Assembly (NCBI GenBank): GCA_016788065.1
Contig: JAEUTI010000046.1
Coordinates: 1 to 50,077 of the forward strand
DNA length: 50,077 bases
Direction of reading: 5' to 3'
Origin: Bacteroidia bacterium
Lineage (GTDB): Bacteria > Bacteroidota > Bacteroidia > AKYH767-A > OLB10
The notes under the pieces are model-generated. The model was not told the DNA's origin, ran no database searches, and worked only from the letters and a program-made list of their open reading frames with translations. Below are positions 1-8,487 of this stretch, in pieces (position 1 is the first letter of the stretch; each line of letters starts with the position of its first letter). The position numbers were made by a program, and so were the translations under genes.

Positions 1-1
1 T

Positions 2-571
2 GGTTGCGTTACAAGTGCCGCTCGTTGTGCTAATATTTACGGCGCACCACAGGCTCCGACTGCTATTTCAGGACCAGCTACTGTATGTGCCGGACAAACC
101 GGAGTTACCTATTCCGTTCCTGTTACTTACAATGCTACCCTTTACACCTGGACCGTACCAGCTGGAAGTACTATTGTTTCTGGACAAGGTACCAACTCTA
201 TTGTGGTTAACTTTGGTACTACCGCTGGTAAAGTTGGATGTACCGTGAAAAATGATTGTGGCAACAGAGGTTCTAAAACTCTTACTATTGCTTTCAATTG
301 TCGTATAGAAGATCAAAGCAATGATTTCGGGATATCTTTAGTGCCCAATCCGGCATTTGACAAAACCGAACTTCATATTACAGGAAATATTTTAGAAAAT
401 TCCTCATTAATTGTAACCAATATACTGGGTAAAGACGTTTACAAACAATTGATCAATATTCCTGAAAATGGAATAATCGAATTGGATCTGGATGAGTATG
501 CCAAAGGGATATATCTGGTATCACTTCAATCGGGAAACACCCGCAGATCAATCCGGTTAATTGTAAATTAA
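2..571 (+). CDS. C-terminal part of a PKD-like T9SS-secreted adhesin (5' truncated)
   Basis: The reading frame is open from base 2, so the gene begins left of the window and 189 residues are visible. The visible part starts inside a PKD/Ig-like repeat (GPATVCAG, then YTWTVPAG and VVNFGTTAG), a type common in tandem in large Bacteroidota surface proteins. A short linker leads to a C-terminal T9SS type A sorting domain: VPNPAFDKTELHI, a central ILGKDVY, and YAKGIYLVSLQSG before the final IRLIVN. T9SS substrates cross the outer membrane, lose this domain and are anchored or released, so an adhesin or matrix role is likely. Whether an enzyme domain lies upstream cannot be seen. The next gene starts 6 bases after the stop and is also T9SS cargo, so the two are probably co-transcribed. 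Confidence 0.85.
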   Translation, partial: GCVTSAARCANIYGAPQAPTAISGPATVCAGQTGVTYSVPVTYNATLYTWTVPAGSTIVSGQGTNSIVVNFGTTAGKVGCTVKNDCGNRGSKTLTIAFNCRIEDQSNDFGISLVPNPAFDKTELHITGNILENSSLIVTNILGKDVYKQLINIPENGIIELDLDEYAKGIYLVSLQSGNTRRSIRLIVN

Positions 572-577
572 TAACCA

Positions 578-1828
578 ATGATTCGTAAGTTTATTACTGG
601 AGTTTTCTTAATGATCCTGCCTGTCCTGGTCTCTGGTCAACAGGCCTGGACTGTGTATAATACCCAAAACTCACCACTTCCTGAAAACTCTGTTCGATGC
701 ATTGCTATTGCACCCAATGGCACTAAATGGGTTGGAACCGATTATGGTCTTGCTTCTTTTGATGATGTGAATTGGACGGTGTACCAGACTTTTAATTCAT
801 CCATTCCTGATAATTCAATCCGCAGTTTAGCTGTAGATGCCAACAACCATGTTTGGATTGGCACCTTCACCAGCGGGTTGGTGAAATTTGATGGTACAAA
901 CTGGACTATTTACAACATGGCAAACTCCGATTTGCCGGATGATTTTGTGCGTTGTCTTGAAATTGATACTCTCGGAAATTTATGGGTAGGCACTATTGGA
1001 GGACTAGCTTATTTTGATGGAACAACCTGGGATATTTATAATACTTCCAATTCCGTGCTTGGTTCAAATAATATTGGTTCTATTTATGTAAAACCTGAAG
1101 ATAACAGTGCCTATTTCGGAACTATCAACGGAGGACTTGCTATTAAGGATGCAAGCGGATGGTCGCATTTTACAATTTGGAATTCTAATTTACCCGATAA
1201 TACCATCTTAGGGTTAGTGAAAGATACCAGTGACGTGTTATGGATGGCTACTCCTGCTGCCGGATTATCAGGTTACATAGGAGGAATTTCCTTTATCACC
1301 TTCAATACATCCTCTTCCAACATTACAACAAACAGCCTTACCTGTATTACCATTGATAGTGATGAATACATCTGGAGCGGAAGTAATGACTCCGGTATTG
1401 TAAAGCAACAAGGGATCAGTAATTTCATTTCATACAACACCTTAAACTCCGGTATTCCTGATAATTTTGTGCAGGCAATTACTACAGATGATCAGGGTGT
1501 ATTGTGGATTGGCACTCAGATTGGAGGGTTGGTTCGCTTTGATGAATCGATACTATTGTCAGTTCCTTCCATTGCAAATAAAAGTGAGGTTAAGATATTT
1601 CCTATACCAGCGGCTGAAAATCTTTTTATAAGTTCTGAAGAAAAAGCCATTGATAAGATGCAACTCACCGATATTGCGGGAAGAATGATTTCTATAAATT
1701 CAGAATCTATTTCGGATACAAAGGTTCAGCTCAACACATCGCACCTGCCTTCTGGTACTTATATGATTCGGATTATTTATAAAGATGGAATTATTGATTC
1801 CAGACCTGTGGTCATTCAACAGTACTAA
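578..1828 (+). CDS. Two-component-regulator-propeller repeat protein with T9SS sorting domain
   Basis: 416 residues. It begins with a signal peptide (basic MIRK, hydrophobic core, end near VSGQQ). Residues about 25-330 are repeats of roughly 45 residues with the pattern W.(I/V)Y.t.NS.lPdN.v..i..d..g..WvGT..GGLa.FDG. These are Reg_prop-type blades and should fold as one beta-propeller. Residues about 340-416 form a type A sorting domain (IFPIPAAENLFI, LTDIAGRMI, LPSGTYMIRI). In hybrid two-component sensors such blades act as a periplasmic sensor. Here there is no membrane helix or kinase, so it is a secreted or surface-attached protein, perhaps sugar or protein binding. The ATG lies 6 bases after the preceding stop. 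Confidence 0.85.
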   Translation: MIRKFITGVFLMILPVLVSGQQAWTVYNTQNSPLPENSVRCIAIAPNGTKWVGTDYGLASFDDVNWTVYQTFNSSIPDNSIRSLAVDANNHVWIGTFTSGLVKFDGTNWTIYNMANSDLPDDFVRCLEIDTLGNLWVGTIGGLAYFDGTTWDIYNTSNSVLGSNNIGSIYVKPEDNSAYFGTINGGLAIKDASGWSHFTIWNSNLPDNTILGLVKDTSDVLWMATPAAGLSGYIGGISFITFNTSSSNITTNSLTCITIDSDEYIWSGSNDSGIVKQQGISNFISYNTLNSGIPDNFVQAITTDDQGVLWIGTQIGGLVRFDESILLSVPSIANKSEVKIFPIPAAENLFISSEEKAIDKMQLTDIAGRMISINSESISDTKVQLNTSHLPSGTYMIRIIYKDGIIDSRPVVIQQY

Positions 1829-1869
1829 TTTATTGAATATCCACAAAAAAACTTCTTCAGTTTAACTGA

Positions 1870-3246
1870 CTACGTAAACCGCCTTCTCCATTGTTCATTA
1901 AAGCTCTCCTTTGCAGGTGGACGCATTTTTCTTAATCCCAACGGTGACTTCATAAAAATTGCATTCATAAAAAAATTGCGTGGCTTTATTGATGCCCATT
2001 TGATTATTTCACGCTTCAACATTGCCTTCTTCCAGGCAAAATAAAAGAGCTTTTCCGTTCCGGGACGTGATTGTTCATCGACAGCCTTTTTGCGATTATC
2101 AAGCAACAATTTATTAAAATCTATTTCAACCGGACACCCTTCTGTATCAGCCGCACTAAGTGTTGAAAGGTCGCTAAAAAACCCATGTGATTTAAATCCT
2201 TTCATAAAGGGAAGCACAACTGTTGCCGGTGGACCCATCCAGGTAGAATGGTATGGATGAGCACCAATAACACTATAAACCGGATCATGATACTGACAAG
2301 CACCACAACGTATACACGATAACATCTTACGCTGCAATTCTTCGCCCAGAACTTTCGAACGGCCATTGTCTATCAATACCACATACATTTCATCTGGGCC
2401 ATCAACTTCACCTGCTTTGCGTGGCCCTGTAAGGATCGTATTGTATGCGGTTAATTTTTGGCCGGTTCCATAAGTCGATAATACCGGTAAAAATGTATGC
2501 AAATCATTGATTGATGGAATTACCTTGTCGATTCCGGCTATAACGATGTGAATTCTGGTGCGGGATGCTGCTAATAAAACATTCCCTTCATTTTCTGTAA
2601 AGGCGATCGCGCCGGGATCAGCAACAATGAAATTGGCTCCGGTGATTCCGATTCCTGAATTCATATACTTCGTCCTCAAAACTTTCGAGGCATAAGAAAC
2701 CAGTGCTTCAGTATCATCCTCAACCTTACTTCCCAGCTTATCATTAAAAAGCTGCTGAACCTCCTTCTTATCTTTATGAATTGCAGGCATCACCATATGC
2801 ATGGGCTTTTCACCCGACAGCTGCAAAATCATCTGACCTAAGTCTGTTTCTGTCCATTCCTGTGAATGTGCAGCAAACTCCTCATCCAAACCTATTTCTT
2901 CTGAGGTTAATGTTTTAGCTTTTACTATGTTTTTATTTGCCGACCGATTCACTATTGCCATGATTTCAGCACATGCCTCAGCAGCATCCTGAGCCCAAAG
3001 TACCTTCCCGCCGGAGCGGATAAAATTAGCCTCAAATTCTATCAGGTATTTATCCAGATTTTCCAGTGCCTTCCATCTGGTAAAAGCAACACGTCTTTTA
3101 GCCGTCTCCAGATTTGAAAACTGGGTTACCGCCTCTTCAAACGACTTCTTATATTGCCTTGCTGCCGACGATAGCTTTAGCTGCATAGCCAAATCACCGG
3201 TCTTGGCAGCTGACTCCTGAAGAAATATTTGATGTGTTTCTGACAA
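1870..3246 (-). CDS. LutB/LldF-like LUD-domain iron-sulfur protein with one cluster motif lost
   Basis: 458 residues, close to the LutB family length. LutB works with LutA and LutC in oxidising L-lactate to pyruvate. The LUD core covers about residues 60-300. The canonical C-terminal ferredoxin-like part carries CxxCxxCxxxCP and a second Cys motif ending in CP. Here the first reads CIRCGACQYHDP: C311, C314 and C317 are kept, but the fourth position is D321. In the second only C371 (GCPVEID) remains, with Ser, Ala and Asp at the earlier Cys sites. The four remaining Cys are the set that bind one cluster in ferredoxin-type pairs. No lutA or lutC is adjacent, so a role outside classical lactate oxidation is possible. 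The start is TTG: no in-frame ATG precedes residue 22, and the segment before it looks family-like. A perfect -7 box lies 22 bases upstream. Confidence 0.8.
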   Translation of the reverse strand: MSETHQIFLQESAAKTGDLAMQLKLSSAARQYKKSFEEAVTQFSNLETAKRRVAFTRWKALENLDKYLIEFEANFIRSGGKVLWAQDAAEACAEIMAIVNRSANKNIVKAKTLTSEEIGLDEEFAAHSQEWTETDLGQMILQLSGEKPMHMVMPAIHKDKKEVQQLFNDKLGSKVEDDTEALVSYASKVLRTKYMNSGIGITGANFIVADPGAIAFTENEGNVLLAASRTRIHIVIAGIDKVIPSINDLHTFLPVLSTYGTGQKLTAYNTILTGPRKAGEVDGPDEMYVVLIDNGRSKVLGEELQRKMLSCIRCGACQYHDPVYSVIGAHPYHSTWMGPPATVVLPFMKGFKSHGFFSDLSTLSAADTEGCPVEIDFNKLLLDNRKKAVDEQSRPGTEKLFYFAWKKAMLKREIIKWASIKPRNFFMNAIFMKSPLGLRKMRPPAKESFNEQWRRRFT

Positions 3247-3267
3247 TGGAATTGATTACTTCAGGCG

Positions 3268-3297
3268 CAAAAGTAAGAGAATTTTCTAAGCAGTAAA
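3268..3297 (-). promoter_or_regulatory. Bacteroidota-type promoter of the LutB-like gene
   Basis: On the minus strand TACTTTTG (3268-3275) matches the -7 consensus TAnnTTTG, with TTTA (3294-3297) 18 bases upstream in place of TTTG. It lies 22 bases before the TTG start and predicts a very short leader, which supports that start. Confidence 0.5.
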
Positions 3298-3301
3298 CTT
3301 T

Positions 3302-4546
3302 TTATTGTCCCGTTTGCTGAACGAACTCCTTAATAAGGGTTTGAACATCCTCAAATTCAGCTAAACGTATTACGCCGGGTAAATCATCAATATCGTGATA
3401 GGCCTTCGATCCTCCTGTTGTGTAAAAGAAAAATGCCGGCACACCCTTTTCACTAAACCAATAATGGTCGCTGTTGGCAGCCTTTCCGCGTTTTCCAATC
3501 ACCGGCAACAATTGCTTTTCGCTGTTGATTTTCTCCAATAATGCAAATTCTTCCGGATGAATTTCGCCGTTTACCACCATCATGCCTTCCTCACCATTCC
3601 CCATTAAATCGAGATTCAATAAAAACCTGATGTTGCCCAAAGGCAATGGTGGTTGCTGCGTATAATACTTTGACCCAATGAGCCCCGCTTCCTCACCGGC
3701 AAAAGCAATGAATAACAAACTTTTTGCAGGACGATTTTGTGGTTGAGCATAAAACTTTGCCAATTCCAATATCATTGATGTTCCACTAGCATTGTCGTTG
3801 GCTCCGGCAAACAAAGCCTCCTTCCCCATTCGTCCCAGATGATCGTAATGAGCCGTAAATACAATGAATGAATCTTTGTTGGTGGTTCCCGGTATCATTC
3901 CCATTACATTCTGAGAATGATATTCACTTATTAATTTGTTTTGAATGTTCAGAGTAATAGTAGTTGTTTTTTGAGGCCAGGATGCAGTTAAGATCCGAAT
4001 AACTGCACGCTCATTCACTTTACCGGAAACACTCCATGTTAGTTTTTTAGGTTCTAATATAATAAGACCTTTGCAGGAAGGAGGACTCTTTATAATTGAA
4101 TCAATTTTAGTTGACAGACTATCAGGGAACGCAGATTTATCAACTACCAGAAATTTACTGTTCAGTGAATTACTTTCAAAAACCTGATCGATTGAAGTCA
4201 AATAAGCAAGTTCAAATGTTCCTTTAATTCCGGGACAAGATGGACTTACAATAAAATCGCGACCCGGTGACAATAAAGTATTACCGGCAACAACTTTCAT
4301 CTTACCGGGGAAAGTATTTACTGGAAATGTGAAGGGCTGAAAATAAGATCCGTTAATCGGTTGCAAACCGTAATTTATAAATTGCTTCCGAATATATTCA
4401 GCAGCTTTCCGGTCACCATTTTTGTAATAGCCTCTGCCATGAAATTCGGGAGAAGCTAATATACGAATATGCTCTGCAGCCTGTTGACCAAAGGCAGTTT
4501 GGATTACGAAGAAAAAAAGAAATATTAAATTGAAAAATTGTTTCAT
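3302..4546 (-). CDS. Secreted M28-family zinc aminopeptidase
   Basis: 414 residues with a clear signal peptide (MKQFFNLIFLFFFVIQTAFG). The N-terminal half contains a PA-like insert (about 85-200). The peptidase core follows: TAHYDHLG (H233), GANDNASG (D251, bridging ligand), FAGEEAG (catalytic E285 and ligand E286), LNLDLMG (D313) and AYHDIDD (H384). All five metal ligands and the general base of the di-zinc M28 family are therefore present, and the enzyme should be active, releasing N-terminal amino acids from peptides in the periplasm or outside the cell. There is no T9SS domain, so it may stay periplasmic. It lies 8 bases downstream of the gene at 4555-5508 on the same strand, suggesting one transcript. 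Confidence 0.88.
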   Translation of the reverse strand: MKQFFNLIFLFFFVIQTAFGQQAAEHIRILASPEFHGRGYYKNGDRKAAEYIRKQFINYGLQPINGSYFQPFTFPVNTFPGKMKVVAGNTLLSPGRDFIVSPSCPGIKGTFELAYLTSIDQVFESNSLNSKFLVVDKSAFPDSLSTKIDSIIKSPPSCKGLIILEPKKLTWSVSGKVNERAVIRILTASWPQKTTTITLNIQNKLISEYHSQNVMGMIPGTTNKDSFIVFTAHYDHLGRMGKEALFAGANDNASGTSMILELAKFYAQPQNRPAKSLLFIAFAGEEAGLIGSKYYTQQPPLPLGNIRFLLNLDLMGNGEEGMMVVNGEIHPEEFALLEKINSEKQLLPVIGKRGKAANSDHYWFSEKGVPAFFFYTTGGSKAYHDIDDLPGVIRLAEFEDVQTLIKEFVQQTGQ

Positions 4547-4554
4547 GTAAAATA

Positions 4555-5508
4555 TCAGGAAATAAATCTGCGAGATATTAGTTCCTGCAATTGAGCATAA
4601 GTTTCACCATCAGGCGTCCATCCATATGCAGGCATTAACTCCGTTTCAATAAATGAAATTGCCTGCTGATGTTCAGCAAAGGAATTTATTTTGTCAATTG
4701 CAGTATTGTAGGAGTTGGAATCGCCATCAAATAATTCATTGATGAATGCAAATTTCTGATTGATACCGATTGCTTTCTTCAAATCCGCAATAGGATTTTT
4801 TTGCAACTTATCTGCGATGCTTTTATCTTCTTTAGTAGTTGTAATCTTATCATGCAACGTAGGTGCTCCCTGAAATTTGTCGGCTATTGTTGGAGCATCA
4901 TCAAATAAAGATGCCGTAGCATGTCGGTTTGTTGGTTTGGAAAATTCTTTGGCGCGTTCTTTTGCAAGAGCAACCTGAGGAATTACTTCCTGTGGAACAT
5001 CTTCAACCTTTTTTACTTCAACCGGTGTTTCTACTTCTGAAATCAAAAGTTCGGGTTGAACCGCATGCGATGGAATTTTTTCTTCCTGCATTAACGGACT
5101 TTCCGGTTCGCTTTCTTTCCATGGTATTTCCTGCACAACTGGCTCAGCAATTATTGTTTCACTAACCTTTGCCATTACCTGCTCAGCCAGTGTTTTGCTG
5201 TTTTCCGGCTCGGGGGCCGGATGATTAACTGGTTGAGGTATTACTGATGCAATCAACTCATCAGGTTGTCTTGTATATACAGGAGGCATAATTTGCGGCT
5301 GAACTTCTGGTAAAATTGGCTCATTTACAATGGTTTGATTCACTTTTTGAAGCATCAACATCGATTCGTAAAGCTTTCGGATGTTACCCATCAGAATATC
5401 TATCTCCAATTGTGGGATTTTACCCTGATGCGTTAATACTAATTCCTGCTGCTCGCGGATCAACTCTACTAAGTTCCTGATTTCCAAGTGAATCAATGCT
5501 TTACTCAT
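4555..5508 (-). CDS. Uncharacterised Bacteroidota protein with conserved C-terminal helical domain
   Basis: 317 residues, no signal peptide or membrane segment. Residues 1-65 are charged and helical, probably coiled coil (LVELIREQQELVLTHQGKIP). Residues about 70-230 are a low-complexity linker rich in Pro, Glu and Val. The last 80 residues (IADLKKAIGINQKFAFINEL, then FDGDSNSYNTAIDKIN and a final LQELISRRF) form a compact helical domain that I recall only from unnamed Bacteroidota proteins, also C-terminal. This looks like a cytoplasmic adaptor with a flexible tether. The function is unknown. The M28 peptidase gene follows after 8 bases. Nothing in the sequence shows how it is regulated. Confidence 0.7.
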   Translation of the reverse strand: MSKALIHLEIRNLVELIREQQELVLTHQGKIPQLEIDILMGNIRKLYESMLMLQKVNQTIVNEPILPEVQPQIMPPVYTRQPDELIASVIPQPVNHPAPEPENSKTLAEQVMAKVSETIIAEPVVQEIPWKESEPESPLMQEEKIPSHAVQPELLISEVETPVEVKKVEDVPQEVIPQVALAKERAKEFSKPTNRHATASLFDDAPTIADKFQGAPTLHDKITTTKEDKSIADKLQKNPIADLKKAIGINQKFAFINELFDGDSNSYNTAIDKINSFAEHQQAISFIETELMPAYGWTPDGETYAQLQELISRRFIS

Positions 5509-5638
5509 TGTATTGTTTTATGTTTCTGGTTAATAACGCTCAAATTGTCTTCAAATTTCACAAAAATTTAAGAGAAAACCGACTTAAAATAGAATTGTGT
5601 GCACTAATCGGATTTAACTTCATGAATTGAATCAGAAA

Positions 5639-6130
5639 TCAGTTACCTGATTTGCTGTCAAAAATACTTTGTTTGCCGGAAGATACTGTTCCGCGGTTTT
5701 TGACATACTTTGAAATTTCTTGCTTCAGCTCCTGATAGTTTTTATAATAATACTGAGATATCACAATACGCTTTTGTGGATGCTGTAGATATAGATATTC
5801 GAAGCTCCCTGATTCTGCTTCCAGCTCTTTAGTGGTGAATCCATTGAATTCGCTCCAGGCATAGATTTTCTTACTTCCAAAACCGAGAAAATTTTTCACA
5901 ATCAGGTTTGGAGCCGAAATTTCCAATACAACAGCTTTATTTTTTAATTCTATAAAAACAAAAACGAACCACAACAAAATGAAAACAGCAACGATTGCTA
6001 AAAACAAAACAGTCATCGCAGATTGATCATTGTGATTTACACTTTCGAAAGTTACATACCCTATACCAAAAACCAAAATTGATAATGATAAAAATACATA
6101 CGTCCAGGGTTTGAAAACGGAAATGATCAT
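5639..6130 (-). CDS. Small two-helix membrane protein, possibly with a PH-like domain
   Basis: 163 residues. Two transmembrane helices (about 9-27 and 40-62) are followed by a soluble part of about 100 residues. That part (VVLEISAPNLIVKNFLGFGS, then YAWSEFNGFTTKE and KRIVISQYYYKNYQELKQEI) has the strand pattern of bacterial PH-like domains attached to two helices, but I cannot assign a named family with certainty. It starts 14 bases after the T9SS protein gene 6145-7335 on the same strand, so it is probably the second gene of that operon. The product should sit in the inner membrane with the PH-like part in the cytoplasm. Confidence 0.65.
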   Translation of the reverse strand: MIISVFKPWTYVFLSLSILVFGIGYVTFESVNHNDQSAMTVLFLAIVAVFILLWFVFVFIELKNKAVVLEISAPNLIVKNFLGFGSKKIYAWSEFNGFTTKELEAESGSFEYLYLQHPQKRIVISQYYYKNYQELKQEISKYVKNRGTVSSGKQSIFDSKSGN

Positions 6131-6144
6131 CGCTGAACCATAAT

Positions 6145-7335
6145 TTAATGTTGTATCAAAATTTGTGTCCTTTCAATTGCATCAGCTGTGCTGACTTCCA
6201 AAATATAAACTCCGGAGGAAATAGAAGAAACATCGATAGATTTATTCTCATAAATGCCGGTTTCGGAGTACACAACACGACCTGCTGTATCTGTTATGCG
6301 AATAGTGGATGGTTTCAAACTAGCATTAAAATTTAAGTTCAAAATATCCTGAACAGGGTTAGGAGAAAACGAGAAAACATCATCCCGGATTTCATTCAAA
6401 CCTGTAGTAACAATAGTTTTGCGAATAACACCATCTATACCTACCACATAGCCGGTATTGAAATCCGTGAAGTACAAAAAGTATAAATTACCTGTTGCAT
6501 TGCTGTTTTGAGCAGTCCATGTTAAACCACCATCGGTCGTATTCAAAATTTTTCCGCCTCCACCTGCAATGTAACCGTTGTTTGCATCTAAAAACTTTAC
6601 TGAAAACAAAGTTTGAAAGGTTCCACTCGTTTGGTTTGTCCATGTACTGCCGCCATTGGTTGTTTTTTTAATTGTTCCTGATGCACCAACTGTCCAGCCG
6701 AGTGTATCATTCACAAAGTAGACCGATCGCAACAAAGAAACTGTTCCGGAAGTTTGTGGTGACCAATTTATGCCATCTGTAGTTTTTAAAATGGTTCCGG
6801 TATTGCCAACAGCATAACCAATATTCGCAGATGGGAAATGCACTCCGGAAAGTTGTTGATACTGGGCGTTGGTCTGTGCCGTCCAGCTCAATCCCCCATC
6901 TGTGGTTTTCAGTATCATGTCAATACTGCTCGATCCCAGTCCGCCAACGGCCCATCCGGTATTCACATCATTAAAAAAAACTGCATTAAATTGATTGGTT
7001 GTCCCCGACACCACCTGACTCCATGTTGCGCCACCATTCACTGTTTTCACGATGGATCCCAGGTACCCAACTGCATAGCCGGTATCGGGAGATGGGAAAT
7101 GTACTTCAAATAAATCGTTGGGAGTACCACTTACCTGGGGTGCCCAGGAGCTGCCTGCATTTGAGGTTTTATAAATTACACCACCGTTACCAACAATGTA
7201 ACCTGTTAAGGAATCTGTAAAAAACACCGATTGAAGTGCTGCAGTAGTGCCACTTGTCAGATTTGACCATTGTGCATTAACACCTGAAGAAAACAATGAT
7301 GTAACAATCAGGGTGCAGAGTAAATTTAATTTCAT
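6145..7335 (-). CDS. YCF48/BNR-repeat propeller protein with T9SS sorting domain
   Basis: 396 residues with a signal peptide (MKLNLLCTLIVTSLFSSGVNA). Residues about 25-305 hold six to seven repeats of about 42 residues, each with a (T/V)GYxVGxxGxIxKTxxGGxxW core (for example TGYIVGNGGVIYKTSNAG). This is the pattern of YCF48/HCF136-like and sialidase BNR blades, predicting a beta-propeller. None of the catalytic residues of sialidases is evident. Residues about 322-396 are a type A sorting domain (FSFSPNPVQDILNLNF, ITDTAGRVVY, ISSGVYILEV). The product should be exported to the cell surface. It is the first gene of a likely two-gene unit with 5639-6130. Confidence 0.85.
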   Translation of the reverse strand: MKLNLLCTLIVTSLFSSGVNAQWSNLTSGTTAALQSVFFTDSLTGYIVGNGGVIYKTSNAGSSWAPQVSGTPNDLFEVHFPSPDTGYAVGYLGSIVKTVNGGATWSQVVSGTTNQFNAVFFNDVNTGWAVGGLGSSSIDMILKTTDGGLSWTAQTNAQYQQLSGVHFPSANIGYAVGNTGTILKTTDGINWSPQTSGTVSLLRSVYFVNDTLGWTVGASGTIKKTTNGGSTWTNQTSGTFQTLFSVKFLDANNGYIAGGGGKILNTTDGGLTWTAQNSNATGNLYFLYFTDFNTGYVVGIDGVIRKTIVTTGLNEIRDDVFSFSPNPVQDILNLNFNASLKPSTIRITDTAGRVVYSETGIYENKSIDVSSISSGVYILEVSTADAIERTQILIQH

Positions 7336-7695
7336 GAGTTTAATAATTGTTTTGATAGATAAGATTTCAGAATTGCCTTCTTAAGAGCTATTTTTTCTTC
7401 TTTTCCACACTTCAAAAGTACTACATTCAGACAAGCAAAACTTTTACTCTGTTGCATCAGTTAGTACCTTCTCCCGGATTCTTTTTAAAAAACGATGCCT
7501 TTTATATCAACACCCTCATATTCAATTCATTAAATGTGAGGATATGCAAATTAGAATTTTGTAAATTGAAATCTGTTTTTTATCTTCGATCTTATCAATA
7601 GCAAAATACTCTGGAGGAGAATTACTTATTGAACCATTTACTTTACCAGGAAAGGGGTTCACATTAATGAATGTTATCTTACTAAAACATCCAAA
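7336..7695. other. Intergenic region between divergent genes
   Basis: 360 bases separate the divergent genes at 6145-7335 and 7696-8016. Apart from the plus-strand promoter at 7558-7588 I see no conserved element. The short minus-strand frame crossing 7522-7728 overlaps the start of the next gene and looks random. Confidence 0.5.
7558..7588 (+). promoter_or_regulatory. Promoter of the 7696 gene
   Basis: TTTG (7558-7561), 19-base spacer, TATCTTCG (7581-7588, one mismatch to TAnnTTTG). It predicts a leader of about 100 bases before the ATG at 7696. Confidence 0.45.
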
Positions 7696-8016
7696 ATGAC
7701 AACAAGTACTCCTTCTGCTGTTCAGCAATGGCTTGCTGAAAACTATGATCCTGATAAGATCAGGAAGAAATTAGCCTCTTTGGGATATGAAGAATCTGCC
7801 ATAGATTCCATTGTCAAAGAGCACATGAAAGGCTGGTATGCCAAAAGGCAAACAACCGGCTTTATTATGTTGGCTATAGGAGCTGTATTGGGATTTATAA
7901 GTTGTGTACTTACATTGACCAATCCTGTTCCGGCACTGTATTACTGGATTTTATATGGACTTACATCCATCGCCGTTATAATTTTGATGGTGGGATTGTA
8001 TTATGTATTGGAATAA
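7696..8016 (+). CDS. Small two-helix membrane protein
   Basis: 106 residues. A soluble N-terminal part (WLAENYDPDKIRKKLASLGY, then EESAIDSIVKEH) looks like a short helical, UBA-like bundle. Two transmembrane helices follow (about 53-74 and 80-103), and the protein ends directly after the second. The N-terminus should be cytoplasmic. I do not recognise a named family. The frame is open upstream of the ATG only to a TGA at 7630 with no other ATG, so the start is reasonably fixed. It converges with the acetyltransferase at 8018, whose stop is one base away, and there is no terminator hairpin between them. Confidence 0.65.
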   Translation: MTTSTPSAVQQWLAENYDPDKIRKKLASLGYEESAIDSIVKEHMKGWYAKRQTTGFIMLAIGAVLGFISCVLTLTNPVPALYYWILYGLTSIAVIILMVGLYYVLE

Positions 8017-8017
8017 A

Positions 8018-8470
8018 TTATTGGGGGGTGTCCCACGAATAAAAATTGTGCTCTTCATCTAACACAAAGCCTTCGCCCGGATACAAATTGTTTCCTGCTT
8101 CATTTGATTTTGCCGTCTCCAGGGTCAAGGAACAGGCATTGGTTTCAATACAATGTTTCTTTGCTGCATCAATCAGTTTCCGGGATATTCCTCTGCCACG
8201 AAATGTTTCTGCAACAAACAAATCATTTAAAAGCCAGAGTCTTTTCATTCTGGTGCTTGAAAATAACGGATAAAGTTGCGTAAAACCACAGTATTCCCCA
8301 TTTTCACCGACGGCTAAAAAAATAACTGATTCCTCATTTTCAATTCGCGATTTCAGAAAATTTTTAGCAGAATTAAAATCAGCTGCCTTATTATAAAACC
8401 GGCGATAACCTTCAAATAATTCTGTTAGTCCGTCCAGTTCATTTAATGTGGCTCTAAGGGTATAAATCAT
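8018..8470 (-). CDS. GNAT-family N-acetyltransferase
   Basis: 150 residues starting at the ATG MIYTLRATL. A TTG seven codons upstream would overlap the previous stop and adds nothing family-like. Acetyl-CoA binding motif A is visible as LNDLFVAETFRGRGISRKLI (R/Q-x-x-G-x-G/A type), followed by the C-terminal CSLTLETAKSNEAGNNLYPGEGF with the usual N.a..lY...GF signature. Members transfer an acetyl group from acetyl-CoA to a small-molecule or protein amine; the substrate cannot be read from sequence. It lies 17 bases after the DUF998 gene on the same strand. Confidence 0.8.
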   Translation of the reverse strand: MIYTLRATLNELDGLTELFEGYRRFYNKAADFNSAKNFLKSRIENEESVIFLAVGENGEYCGFTQLYPLFSSTRMKRLWLLNDLFVAETFRGRGISRKLIDAAKKHCIETNACSLTLETAKSNEAGNNLYPGEGFVLDEEHNFYSWDTPQ

Positions 8471-8487
8471 GGTTCTGGAATAATTAA

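Noticed and set aside
6145..7335. BNR repeats considered as an active sialidase
   Set aside because: The blades are of the YCF48 type, and the arginine triad and nucleophile of sialidases are not evident.
7522..7728. 68-codon minus-strand frame upstream of the 7696 gene
   Set aside because: It crosses the promoter and start of the plus-strand gene and shows no protein-like features.
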